A stretch of 40,838 bases of DNA, taken from assembly GCA_913776255.1 (NCBI GenBank), contig CAJYLV010000050.1, positions 1 to 40,838 of the forward strand. Direction: 5' to 3'. Shown piece after piece: positions 7,391 to 15,784 of the stretch. The notes under the pieces were generated by a model, which saw nothing but the letters and a program-made list of their open reading frames with translations, was not told the origin of the DNA and made no database searches. The translations under genes and the position numbers were made by a program. This DNA comes from an uncultured Sphingomonas sp. (GTDB lineage: Bacteria > Pseudomonadota > Alphaproteobacteria > Sphingomonadales > Sphingomonadaceae). Each line of letters begins with the position of its first letter. Position 1 is the first letter of the stretch.

Positions 7391-8404
7391 TCAGCCTTGC
7401 CCCTCAACCAGCGCCAGCAACCGGTCGCGCTTGTCGAGCAGCGCCGCCATGTCGCCCGTCGCCACCTCGCGCCCCGACATCGCCCGGTCGAGCCGCGTCC
7501 GCGCCGCCGGGGTGATGTCCCCCAGCCGCGCGGCGATCTCTTCCATCTCCGCCATCCGCGCCCAGCAGTCGAGCACGACATCGCACCCCGCCGCGATCGC
7601 GCCGGCGGCCTTGTCGCCTGCCGAGCCCGACAGCGCCTTCATGTCGATATCGTCGGTCATCAACAGCCCGTCGAAGCCGATCCGCCCGCGGATCACCTCC
7701 TCGATCACCACCGGCGACAGCGTTGCGGGGCGCTCGGCATCCCAGGCCTGATAGACGATGTGGCTGGTCATCCCCATCGCCGCGTGCGCGAGCGTGCGGA
7801 ACGGCGCGAGATCGTCCTCCAGCTCCGCGGCCGAGGCGGTGACGGTCGGGAGGTGGTAATGCGTGTCGAGCAGCGCGCGGCCGTGCCCCGGCATGTGCTT
7901 GACGACGCCGACCACGCCGCCCGCCGCCAGCCCCTCCAGCGTGGCGCGCCCCAGCGCTGCGACGCGCATCGGCTCGTGCCCGAACGCCCGGCAGGTGATC
8001 GCCTCGGTCGTTTCGGGGCGGGCGACATCGAGGATTGGGTGGCAGTCGACGGTGATCCCGACCTCCGACAGCATCAGCCCCAGCGCATGGCCGTTGGCGC
8101 GCGCCGCCTCGATCCCCGACATCGGCGCCAGCTCGTAGAGCCGGTCGAAGTCGGGCCCGGCCGGAAACGCCGGCCATTCCGGCGGCGCGAGCCGCGCGAC
8201 GCGTCCGCCCTCCTGATCGACGAGGATCGCGACGTCGTCGCGGCCTTCCAGTTCGCGCAGTGAATCGGTGAGCGCGCGCAGCTGCGCGCGCGTCTCGACG
8301 TTGCGGCGGAACAGGATGTAGCCGGCGGGGCGCACCGCTTGGAAGAAGGCGCGTTCCGCCGCGGTGAGGACGGGGCCGGACAGGCCGAAGATCACAGGCT
8401 TCAT
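7391..8404 (-). CDS. nagZ: Beta-N-acetylhexosaminidase NagZ
   Basis: This 337-residue glycoside hydrolase family 3 enzyme removes N-acetylglucosamine from anhydromuropeptides during cell-wall recycling in the cytoplasm. Diagnostic motifs are DQEGG (63-67), KHMPGHG (169-175) followed by the histidine-rich THYHLP loop, and LLMTDDIDM, which holds the catalytic aspartate. In many alphaproteobacteria nagZ follows dgt-argS-SPOR in one operon and precedes scpA. Here a plus-strand mipA-like gene separates it from the SPOR gene, and scpA is not in the window. The start lies 94 bp from the divergent mipA-like gene. Confidence 0.93.
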   Translation of the reverse strand: MKPVIFGLSGPVLTAAERAFFQAVRPAGYILFRRNVETRAQLRALTDSLRELEGRDDVAILVDQEGGRVARLAPPEWPAFPAGPDFDRLYELAPMSGIEAARANGHALGLMLSEVGITVDCHPILDVARPETTEAITCRAFGHEPMRVAALGRATLEGLAAGGVVGVVKHMPGHGRALLDTHYHLPTVTASAAELEDDLAPFRTLAHAAMGMTSHIVYQAWDAERPATLSPVVIEEVIRGRIGFDGLLMTDDIDMKALSGSAGDKAAGAIAAGCDVVLDCWARMAEMEEIAARLGDITPAARTRLDRAMSGREVATGDMAALLDKRDRLLALVEGQG

Positions 8405-8498
8405 GCCCGCGCTTCTAGGGCGGAACGCGCGGCGGAGGAAATGACTTTGGAAGTCCGCGCGTCCGGCCTAGCTATGGGCGCGATTGCAGGAGAAGACG

Positions 8499-9371
8499 AT
8501 GCGCGTTTCGGGTTGCCTGGCTTGCCTCATGGTCGCTGCCCTGCCGCATGCCGCGCTGGCGCAGGACGCGCCGCCGCCGGCCGATCCGGGCGCACTGCAA
8601 TCCACCACTCCTGATGACGTCCCGCCACCGCGCGTCCCGATGCGCGTGCAGGTCGCCGCCGGTCCGCAATGGCAGCCGTGGTTTCCCGGTGACGACCAGC
8701 GGCGGCTGAGCCCGTGGTTCAGCCTCTCGCGGACGCGCGGCGACACGCCGTTCGCGTTCGGCGCGCCCGACGACGGCACCAACCTGACGCTACTCCGCCG
8801 CGGGCGGACCGAATATGCGATCGCATTGCGCCGTGAGGGGCGACGGCGCGGCAACGATCTGGTCCCCGGCCTGCCGGGCATCGGGCGGACGCTGGAACTG
8901 GGCGGCTCGATCGAGACCTGGACCGGCGATCAGGTCCGCTGGCGTGGCGACGTGCGCAAGGGCGTCAACGGCCATAACGGCTGGATCAGCCAGCTCGGCA
9001 TGGATTACGTCCGCCGCGATGGCGACGACTGGCTGGTGTCGCTGGGCCCGCGCGTGCTGATCGGCGACGGACGCTATCAGCGCGCGTGGTTCGGGGTCGA
9101 CGATCGCGCCGCCGCGGCGACCGGACTAACCCGCTACACGCCGAAGGCCGGGCTGCGCTCGCTGGCGCTGACCGGCAGCGCGTCAAAGGAGATTTCGCGG
9201 CACTGGGGAGTCGAGGCGAACGTGACCTACGAACGGCTGGTAGGTGGCGCCGCCGATTCGCCGATCATCCGTCGTGTCGATTCGGCGACGCAGCTGCAGG
9301 TCGCGATCGGGCTGCACTACACCTTCTCGGTGCGGCTGCCCGACCGCGGCATCTTCCGGCTCATCCGGTAA
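8499..9371 (+). CDS. MipA/OmpV family outer-membrane protein
   Basis: This 290-residue protein has a signal peptide (residues 1-21, cleaved after ALA) and a Pro-rich start to the mature chain. The C-terminal half matches MipA/OmpV barrels: GVDDRAAAATGLTRYTPKAG, the strand GVEANVTYERLVGGAADSPI, and a closing beta-strand IGLHYTF. MipA was described as a scaffold linking the lytic transglycosylase MltA to PBP1B in E. coli; many homologues are simply outer-membrane proteins of unknown role. The ATG at 8499 follows AGGAGAAG (8488-8495). The 3' end overlaps the convergent SPOR gene by 11 bp. Confidence 0.85.
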   Translation: MRVSGCLACLMVAALPHAALAQDAPPPADPGALQSTTPDDVPPPRVPMRVQVAAGPQWQPWFPGDDQRRLSPWFSLSRTRGDTPFAFGAPDDGTNLTLLRRGRTEYAIALRREGRRRGNDLVPGLPGIGRTLELGGSIETWTGDQVRWRGDVRKGVNGHNGWISQLGMDYVRRDGDDWLVSLGPRVLIGDGRYQRAWFGVDDRAAAATGLTRYTPKAGLRSLALTGSASKEISRHWGVEANVTYERLVGGAADSPIIRRVDSATQLQVAIGLHYTFSVRLPDRGIFRLIR

Positions 9372-10095
9372 CGAAACAGCCCTCGCCGGCCAGCTTCAGC
9401 CGCGCGCACAATTCCGCCGCGGCCGCGCCGCTGCCGGCGTTGACGCGCAGGCGGTAGACGGTCTTGCCCTTCACCACCGCGGGCTGGACGATCTTGTCGA
9501 GCGTCGCGACATAGCCGAAGCGGCGCGCGATCTGGCTCCACGCGCCGTTGGCGACCGCCTGGCTGGGAAAGGCGCCGAGCTGGACCAGCGTCCCGCCCGA
9601 GGCCGCGCCCGACACCTGCGTCGCGGGGGCGCTGACCGGGCGTTGCGCGCGCAGCGGCGCGGCGGCCTGCGGCACCGCGACGCTGGCGGTCGGTGCGCCG
9701 CTCGCGGTCGTGCTGGGGCTCGGTGCCGGCGCGGTGGCGCGCGCGACCGGCGCCTCGGGCACCTGCGCGAGATCGATCGCAGCGTCGGTATGGCTGCCGG
9801 CGCTGGCGGCGATCGCCGAATCGCCCTCGCCGATCACCTTCATCCCGCCGGGCTCGTCAGGGCGGATCTTATAGTCGCCGGCCGGCGCGGCGATCAGCCG
9901 CCCGTCGCCGCCGCTGCCCGCGAACTGCCAGCGATACAGACCGAACAGGATCGCGCCGAGCACCAGCAGGCCGACCGCGACCAAGGCGACGATCCGCCCG
10001 ACCGGCACCGCATAGGGATCGTCGGCCTCGACGGTGTCGAGCCACGGCAGGCGATCCGCGTCGCTCATCCGGCCGATCGGCTCCCCCTCACGCAT
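9361..10095 (-). CDS. SPOR domain membrane protein
   Basis: This 244-residue inner-membrane protein has a cytoplasmic N-terminus, one membrane span at about residues 33-55, an Ala/Pro/Thr-rich periplasmic linker, and a C-terminal SPOR domain (about 165-243, GGTLVQLGAFPSQAVANGAW ... VYRLRVNAGS). SPOR domains bind denuded glycan strands at the division septum. The ATG at 10095 shares one base with the argS stop (TGATG), so it is translationally coupled to argS, an arrangement seen in other alphaproteobacteria. Confidence 0.88.
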   Translation of the reverse strand: MREGEPIGRMSDADRLPWLDTVEADDPYAVPVGRIVALVAVGLLVLGAILFGLYRWQFAGSGGDGRLIAAPAGDYKIRPDEPGGMKVIGEGDSAIAASAGSHTDAAIDLAQVPEAPVARATAPAPSPSTTASGAPTASVAVPQAAAPLRAQRPVSAPATQVSGAASGGTLVQLGAFPSQAVANGAWSQIARRFGYVATLDKIVQPAVVKGKTVYRLRVNAGSGAAAAELCARLKLAGEGCFVTG

Positions 10096-11822
10096 CAGTG
10101 CATCTCCGCCACCGCCTCTACCCCCATGATCGCGAGGCCGTTGCGGATGATCTGGCCGATCGCGGCGGCGAGCGCCAGCCGTGCCGCGGTGACGGCGTGA
10201 TCGTCGGGCACCAGGAAGCGCCGGTCGGGCCGATCGTTGCCCGCATTCCACAGCGAGTGAAATTCGGCAGCCAGATCATAGAGATAGAAGGCGATGCGAT
10301 GCGGCTCGCGCGCTGCCGCCGCCGTCTCCACCACCCGCGGGAACTGGCTGGCGAGCCGCACCAGCGCCAGCTCTTCCGTATCAAGCCGGGACAGATCGGC
10401 GCCGTCGGCCGCAATCCCCGCCTCGGCGGCGCGGCGGTGGAGCGAATGGACGCGGGCGTGCGCATATTGCACGTAGAAGACCGGATTCTCCTTCGACGCC
10501 TCGACGACCTTGGCGAAGTCGAAGTCCATCTGCGCATCCGAGCGGCGCGTCAGCATCGTGAATCGGACCACGTCCTTGCCGACCTCGCGCACGACATCGG
10601 CCAGCGTCACGAAATTGCCCGCACGCTTCGACATCTTGACCGGCTCGCCGCCGCGCAGCAGCCGCACCATCTGGACCAGCTTGACGTCGAAGCGCGTCTT
10701 GCCCTCGGTCAGCGCGGCGACCGCGGCCTGGATGCGCTTGACGGTGCCGGCATGGTCGGCGCCCCAGATGTCGATCAGCTGGTCGGCGCTCTCGGCCTTC
10801 TGGAAGTGATAGGCCATGTCGGCGCCGAAATAGGTCCAGCTGCCGTTCGACTTGCGGATCGGGCGATCCTGATCGTCGCCGAACTGCGTCGAGCGGAACA
10901 GCGGCAGCTCGATCGGCTCCCAGTCGTCAGGCGTCTCGCCCTTGGGCGCTTCGAGCACGCCGTCGTAGATCAGGTCGCGCGTGCGCAGCACCGCCTCGGC
11001 GGCCTCGGGCTTCTTCGCCGCCTGCAACTCCGCTTCCGACGAGAAGATGTCGTGGTGGATGCCGAGCAGCGCGAGATCGTCCTTGATGAGCACCAGCATC
11101 GCCGCGACCGCGCGGGTGCGGAACAGCGCCAGCCATTCGGACTCGGGCGCGGCGGCATAACGATCGCCGAACTCCTGCGCGAGCGCCTGCCCTACGGGCA
11201 CGAGATAATCGCCCGGATACAGCCCCTCGGGGATCGCGCCGACGTCCTCGCCGAGCGCCTCGCGATACCGCAGGTGCGCCGAGCGCGCGAGCACGTCGAC
11301 CTGCCCGCCGGCGTCGTTGACGTAGTATTCGCGGATCACCGTGTGGCCCGCGAACTCGAGCAGGCTGGCGAGCGCATCGCCGACCACCGCGCCGCGGCAA
11401 TGCCCCATGTGCATCGGCCCGGTCGGGTTGGCGGAGACATATTCGATATTGACCGACACGCCCCGCCCGCGCGTCGAGCGGCCGTAGTCGCCGCCCTCGC
11501 CGACGATCGTCGCAATCTCCTTGCGCCACACGTCGTCGTGGAGCCGCAGGTTGATGAACCCCGGTCCCGCGACCGATACCTCGGCCACCTCGGGCAGCGC
11601 GCGCAACTCGCCCGCCAGCGCCTCGGCCAGCGCGCGCGGGTTGGTCCCGGCGGGCTTGGCGAGCACCATCGCGGCATTGGTCGCCAGATCGCCATGCGTC
11701 GCGTCGCGCGGCGGCTCGACCGTGACGTTGCGGCGGTCGAGGTCGGCGGGGAGCGTGCCGGCGGCGGTCAGCGCGTCGAGCGCGGCGTCGACATGGGCGG
11801 TGAAACGGGTGAAGAGCGTCAT
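10095..11822 (-). CDS. argS: Arginyl-tRNA synthetase
   Basis: This 575-residue class I synthetase charges tRNA-Arg. It shows the N-terminal additional domain, the HIGH-type motif HMGHCRGAVVGDAL, the KMSKRAGNFVTL loop and a C-terminal DALR anticodon-binding domain (RIAFYLYDLAAEFHSLWN). The start at 11822 (MTLFTRFTAHVDAAL) fits family alignments; the open frame extends further upstream without family resemblance. It is followed with a one-base overlap by the SPOR gene. Confidence 0.96.
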   Translation of the reverse strand: MTLFTRFTAHVDAALDALTAAGTLPADLDRRNVTVEPPRDATHGDLATNAAMVLAKPAGTNPRALAEALAGELRALPEVAEVSVAGPGFINLRLHDDVWRKEIATIVGEGGDYGRSTRGRGVSVNIEYVSANPTGPMHMGHCRGAVVGDALASLLEFAGHTVIREYYVNDAGGQVDVLARSAHLRYREALGEDVGAIPEGLYPGDYLVPVGQALAQEFGDRYAAAPESEWLALFRTRAVAAMLVLIKDDLALLGIHHDIFSSEAELQAAKKPEAAEAVLRTRDLIYDGVLEAPKGETPDDWEPIELPLFRSTQFGDDQDRPIRKSNGSWTYFGADMAYHFQKAESADQLIDIWGADHAGTVKRIQAAVAALTEGKTRFDVKLVQMVRLLRGGEPVKMSKRAGNFVTLADVVREVGKDVVRFTMLTRRSDAQMDFDFAKVVEASKENPVFYVQYAHARVHSLHRRAAEAGIAADGADLSRLDTEELALVRLASQFPRVVETAAAAREPHRIAFYLYDLAAEFHSLWNAGNDRPDRRFLVPDDHAVTAARLALAAAIGQIIRNGLAIMGVEAVAEMH

Positions 11823-11930
11823 GCCGCGGCGCTTAGCCCAAGGGGCGCGCGGACGCAAAATGCACGGCGACGCCCCTAATTGCAGCAGCCGCAACGACGA
11901 ATGCGCGATCGCGAATTGCGCCGTTGCAGC

Positions 11931-11946
11931 GCAGCATGGATGCTGC
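11931..11946. promoter_or_regulatory. Short inverted repeat upstream of the 97-residue secreted protein gene
   Basis: GCAGCAT-GG-ATGCTGC is a perfect 7-bp inverted repeat lying 31 bp before the start at 11978, in the divergent gap with argS. It could be an operator or an mRNA hairpin; no regulator is identifiable. Confidence 0.3.
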
Positions 11947-11977
11947 AGCGCATCATCTCCAGACAGGGAAACGTCAC

Positions 11978-12271
11978 ATGCGCTCCTCGATCGCTTCCGT
12001 CCTGACCGCCGCCGCGCTGCTCCCGGCGGTCGCCGCCGCCGCCACCACGCCGGCAGAGCGCAGCTTCACGCGCGACGGCCACACCTATGTCTATTCGCTG
12101 ACCCCGAACCAGGACGGCACCACGCTGATCCAGGGTCATGAGGTCGGCAGCAGCAACGGCCGCTTCCGCCTGACCGTCAAGGGCACGCGCGTCTCAGGTC
12201 AGGCCAACGGCCGCGATGTCTCGTTCCGCACCACCCGCCCACTGGCGCCGGTGGCGGTCGCCGCCAACTGA
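11978..12271 (+). CDS. Small secreted protein of unknown function
   Basis: This 97-residue protein has a clear signal peptide (MRSSIASVLTAAALLPAVAA, cleavage near residue 22) and a mature chain of about 75 residues with alternating polar and hydrophobic residues (THTY/VYSLT, FRLTVKGTRVSG, DVSFRTTRPL) suggestive of a small beta-sheet domain. No cysteine or lipobox is present. I do not recognise the family. AGGGA (11965-11969) precedes the ATG at a usable distance. The gene lies opposite to its neighbours between argS and dgt, which are adjacent in many relatives, and is followed at once by R2 and R1 repeats. Confidence 0.7.
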   Translation: MRSSIASVLTAAALLPAVAAAATTPAERSFTRDGHTYVYSLTPNQDGTTLIQGHEVGSSNGRFRLTVKGTRVSGQANGRDVSFRTTRPLAPVAVAAN

Positions 12272-12277
12272 TCTATC

Positions 12278-12363
12278 CGTCGCCCCGGACTTGATCCGGG
12301 GCCCCGCTTTTACACCGAAGACCACAAGTAGAAGCGGGATCCCGGGTCAAGCCCGGGATGACG
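12278..12363. repeat. R2 inverted repeat, copy d
   Basis: The left arm carries CCCCGGACTTGATCCGGGG and the right arm ATCCCGGGTCAAGCCCGGGAT plus GACG. The arms are about 25 bp apart. The element begins seven bases after the stop of the 97-residue protein gene, in the tail-to-tail gap with dgt. Confidence 0.82.
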
Positions 12364-12372
12364 AAAGGTCCA

Positions 12373-12449
12373 CGTCATGGCGAGCGTAGCGAAGCAATCC
12401 AGGGCGTCCTGATCCGGCCCTGGATTGCTTCGCTGCGCTCGCCATGACG
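12373..12449. repeat. R1 palindromic repeat, copy c (77 bp)
   Basis: It has the same length and layout as the copies at 2399 and 3140. Relative to those, the left arm reads CATGGCG instead of CATTGCG and the right arm CGCCATG instead of CGCAATG, a paired change that preserves the stem. It starts seven bases after the dgt stop and may end dgt transcription. Confidence 0.88.
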
Positions 12450-12456
12450 TTTGCGG

Positions 12457-13620
12457 TCAGAAGCCCTCGGGCAGGTCGATCGCCCTGACCGTCTCGCGAT
12501 AGCGCGAGATTGCGTACCGGTCGGTCATCCCCGCGATGAAATCGGCGATGTGCCGGCTGATTCCCGGCTCGCTGTCGGGCAGGCGCTCGCGCCATTCCTC
12601 CGGCAACCGCCGCGGATCGTCGCGATAGGCGGCGAACAGCCCCGACACCACGCGGTGCGCCGCGCCGGCCGCCGCCAGCTGCCGTGGGTGGTGGTAGAGA
12701 TTGGCGTACATGAAGCGCTTCAGCTCACGCTCGGCGGTGGCCATCGCGGGCGAGAAGCCGATCAGCGCCCGCCCCGCCGCGCGCACGTCATCGACGCTTT
12801 CCACCCCCGCCGCCGCGATCCGCGCACGCGATTCGGCGATCAGATCGTTGACCATCGCGCCGATCTGGCTGCGGATCAGCTCGCCGGCCAGCCGGTCGCG
12901 CGGCAGGTCCGGGAAGCGTGCGGTCACGCGCCGCCAGCCGTCCGCCACCAGCGGCACCGCCTCGATCTGCTCCAGCGTCAGCAGCCCGGCGCGCAGCCCG
13001 TCGTCGATGTCGTGATTGTCATAGGCGATGTCGTCGGCCAGCGCCGCGACCTGCGCCTCCAGCGAAGCATGGCTGGTCAGCTCCAGCGCCGCCTCGGCAT
13101 CCGCCTCCGCCAGCGCCCACGCCGGGACCGCGATCGGTCCGTTGTGCTTGGCCAGCCCCTCCAGCGTCTCCCACGTCAGGTTGAGCCCCGGCCAGCGCGG
13201 ATACGGCCGTTCGATCCGCATCAGCGTGCGCAGCGTATGCCCGTTGTGATCGAACCCGCCCGCCGCGCCCATCGCCTGTCGCAGCGCATCCTCGCCGGCA
13301 TGACCGAACGGCGGGTGGCCGATGTCGTGCGCGAGACACAGCGCCTCGGTCAGATCCTCGTTGAGCCCCAGCACGCGCGCGATCGTCCGGCCGATCTGCG
13401 CGACCTCGAGGCTGTGCGTCAGGCGGACGCGGAAGTGATCGCCGTCTGGCGCGAGGAACACCTGCGTCTTGTGGCGCAGCCGGCGGAAGCTGATCGAGTG
13501 GATAATCCGGTCGCGGTCGCGCTGGAACGCGTCGCGCGGGCCGCGGTCGGCGCTTTCCTCGGGGTGGAGCCGCCCGCGGCTCCGCGCTGGATCGGCCGCC
13601 CACGGCGCGAGCGCGGCCAT
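12457..13620 (-). CDS. dgt: Deoxyguanosinetriphosphate triphosphohydrolase-like protein
   Basis: This 387-residue HD-domain protein belongs to the Dgt type 2 family, which hydrolyses dNTPs to nucleosides and triphosphate. Visible motifs are [11 protein letters not shown], the metal-binding [10 protein letters not shown] and [15 protein letters not shown] (HD motif), and [13 protein letters not shown], where a further aspartate completes the metal site. Its ATG is separated by one base from the stop of the upstream TPR/SPOR gene (TAAcATG), so the two are an operon. In relatives dgt is usually followed directly by argS; here 634 bp with a plus-strand gene and repeats intervene. Confidence 0.92.
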   Translation of the reverse strand: MAALAPWAADPARSRGRLHPEESADRGPRDAFQRDRDRIIHSISFRRLRHKTQVFLAPDGDHFRVRLTHSLEVAQIGRTIARVLGLNEDLTEALCLAHDIGHPPFGHAGEDALRQAMGAAGGFDHNGHTLRTLMRIERPYPRWPGLNLTWETLEGLAKHNGPIAVPAWALAEADAEAALELTSHASLEAQVAALADDIAYDNHDIDDGLRAGLLTLEQIEAVPLVADGWRRVTARFPDLPRDRLAGELIRSQIGAMVNDLIAESRARIAAAGVESVDDVRAAGRALIGFSPAMATAERELKRFMYANLYHHPRQLAAAGAAHRVVSGLFAAYRDDPRRLPEEWRERLPDSEPGISRHIADFIAGMTDRYAISRYRETVRAIDLPEGF

Positions 13621-13621
13621 G

Positions 13622-15535
13622 TTACTTGCCGCCCAGCCTGGTCATCTTCTGCCCGGCCTCGCTGGTGAAGGTGAAGGCGGACAATCCCTGCTTCTTCAGC
13701 GTGTTGACCATCGCGCGCGCCTCGGCCTCGGTCTTGTACGGCCCGGTGACCAGCCGGTTGGTGGCGCGATTCGACACGGTAAAGGCGCGCTTGCCGGCGA
13801 GCGCATCGGCCTTGCCCTGCACGTTCTTCCACGCCTTCGGCAGATCCCCCTCGTTGGCGCCGCTGGCGACCTGTACCCAGATCCGCGCGGGTTCGGCGCG
13901 CGCGGCCTTCTTCTCGGCGGCTTCCTTGGCGGCGGCCTCCTTCTTGGCCTTTTCGGCGGCGAGTTCCTTGGCGCGCGCCTTGCGGTCGACCGGCTTCGCG
14001 GTCGGCTTGGCGGCGGGCTTGTCCTCCGGCTCCTCGGCGGCGGCGACCGCCTTTTGCGAGAGACGCTTGGCGGCGGCGAGCTTGGGGCGCTTCTGCTCGT
14101 CGGCGGCGGCGTTGCGTTCGGCGGTCTGCGCCGCCTCATCGAGCGTCACGGCGGCCGGGGCGGGCGGCGCGACGACCGGGACGCGCTGCGCCCCCGGCAT
14201 CGGCGCCACGCCCAACTCGGCGGCCGGCACCGAAATGCCGGCCACGATCCGCGCGAGGATCGAATCCTCGCTGATCCGCGGCGGGCTGACGCGCAGCGGC
14301 GGGGCGCGGCGCGTCACCGCCGGACGCGGCGGCGTGGTGGTCGCGGCGGCGATTTGCGGCGCGGGTGCAGGTGCGGGGGCGGGCGTCGGTTCGCGCTGCG
14401 CCACCGTGACCGGCGCCGGAGTCTGCGGCTGCGGTGTCGGGATCGTCGTCCGTGCCAGCTGCGGGGCGGGCGCGGGGGTCGGGCTCGGTGGCTGCGACGG
14501 CGCCGCCGCGACCGCGGGGGCAGGCGCAGGCGCAGGAGTCGCGGTCGGCGCCGGGGCGCGCGTGTTCGCCGCCGCCAGTTGCGCCGCGGCGCGGTCGCGG
14601 CGGCGCTGCTCGCTGCGCGACAGCTTCTTCTGCGGCGTCGGCAGCGGCTGGACGGTCGGCGCCACGGCGGCGACCTGCGTGCGCGCGGGCGTGCCGGCGA
14701 GCGGCGTCAGCGGCGGCACCATCCGCGCGTCGGCGAGCCGCGCCGGGGTCGGCGCGACCTCGCCGAAATGGACCGCGAAGGCGCGATCAACCGGCGACAG
14801 CGTCGGCAGCCGCTGGAAGAACGCCGCCAGCCCGCCCGCCATGCCGCGCGGCATCATGCTGGTCGCGATCTTGTTCGCGCCAGAGACATCGCCATTCATC
14901 GCGAGGATGAAGGCGCGCGCGCGCCACGCGCCGCGATCCTGACGACGCAGCAACGGCTCGATCTGCGCCAGCGCCTCGTCCTGCCGCCCCGAAATGCCGA
15001 GCGACAGCGCGTAGCGGCGGCGGATCTCGTCCTCCTTCGCCGCCTCGCGCCCGCCCTGCGCCAGCGCGAGCCGATAATCCTGCTGCGCGCGCTCCTGCTC
15101 GCCGATCAGATCATAGGCGAGGCCGCGATCGTCGGCATATTGCGGCATCGGCGCGCCGTGCCGCTGCGCCTGCTCGAAATAGCGCAGCGCCTCGCCCGGC
15201 CGCTCGCCATTGACGAGGATGCGCGCGATCCCCGCCTTCACCCGGCCGTTGTTGGGGTCGATCGCCTCCGCGCGCTTGTAGAGCGCCGCGGCGGCGGTGG
15301 CGTCGCCGAGCGTGAACGACAGGTCGCCGGCCTCGATCAGCGCCGACAGGTCGCGCGGCGCGCTGCCCAGCCGCCGCACGACGTCGGCGAGCCGGTCCGC
15401 GTCGGGGTTGGGGGTCGCGACCACTTCCTGTGCCGCCACCGGCGCCGCGGGGGCGAGTGCGCCGGCCGCGAGCGCCACCGCCAGGCAACCGGCAAGAGGG
15501 AAACGTCCCGACCGCGATCGAGGGACAAAGGTCAT
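13622..15535 (-). CDS. Secreted TPR protein with C-terminal SPOR domain
   Basis: This 637-residue protein has a signal peptide (about residues 1-36, ending PVAAQ), TPR-like helical repeats at about 45-230 ([33 protein letters not shown]), a long Pro/Ala/Thr linker at about 300-430, a Lys/Glu/Ala-rich probable coiled coil at about 495-555 ([20 protein letters not shown]) and a SPOR domain at about 560-637 ([18 protein letters not shown]). It is probably periplasmic or outer-membrane associated and recruited to septal peptidoglycan. GGAG precedes the ATG at 15535 by eight bases. It lies next to ftsZ and upstream of dgt. No closer family name can be given. Confidence 0.82.
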   Translation of the reverse strand: MTFVPRSRSGRFPLAGCLAVALAAGALAPAAPVAAQEVVATPNPDADRLADVVRRLGSAPRDLSALIEAGDLSFTLGDATAAAALYKRAEAIDPNNGRVKAGIARILVNGERPGEALRYFEQAQRHGAPMPQYADDRGLAYDLIGEQERAQQDYRLALAQGGREAAKEDEIRRRYALSLGISGRQDEALAQIEPLLRRQDRGAWRARAFILAMNGDVSGANKIATSMMPRGMAGGLAAFFQRLPTLSPVDRAFAVHFGEVAPTPARLADARMVPPLTPLAGTPARTQVAAVAPTVQPLPTPQKKLSRSEQRRRDRAAAQLAAANTRAPAPTATPAPAPAPAVAAAPSQPPSPTPAPAPQLARTTIPTPQPQTPAPVTVAQREPTPAPAPAPAPQIAAATTTPPRPAVTRRAPPLRVSPPRISEDSILARIVAGISVPAAELGVAPMPGAQRVPVVAPPAPAAVTLDEAAQTAERNAAADEQKRPKLAAAKRLSQKAVAAAEEPEDKPAAKPTAKPVDRKARAKELAAEKAKKEAAAKEAAEKKAARAEPARIWVQVASGANEGDLPKAWKNVQGKADALAGKRAFTVSNRATNRLVTGPYKTEAEARAMVNTLKKQGLSAFTFTSEAGQKMTRLGGK

Positions 15536-15744
15536 GCGTAAAGCTCCCCGCCCCGCCCCGCGACGGGGCCGGACGGACCGGAAAGGGGAAGGATCGGCAC
15601 CGCGCCGCGCGCCTCCGCCGCATCGGCGACCGCGAACCCGGTAGCGACGAGGGCGGACGGACGATGGGTCATCGCGCCATAGAGCCGCTCGGGAAGGAAC
15701 CGGCAATGATGGGGGCGACCCGCCTGCGACGAAGCGAGCCGCAG

Positions 15745-15775
15745 CGGCGGTGCGCGGTCGATCCGCGCCCCGCCG
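15745..15775 (-). terminator. Possible hairpin terminator of the dcw operon after ftsZ
   Basis: CGGCGG-T-GCGCGG and CCGCGC-C-CCGCCG pair around a 5-base loop, with a single T/C mismatch. It starts ten bases after the ftsZ stop. There is no T-run, so an intrinsic terminator is uncertain. The rest of the 15536-15784 gap shows no convincing gene. Confidence 0.35.
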
Positions 15776-15784
15776 CCGATCGGG

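Noticed and set aside
15532..15672. A 46-codon minus-strand ORF whose TGA overlaps the start of the TPR/SPOR gene (ATGA).
   Set aside because: The overlap is suggestive, but the sequence shows no recognisable domain or signal peptide, has a composition expected of non-coding GC-rich DNA, and no ribosome-binding site was evident.
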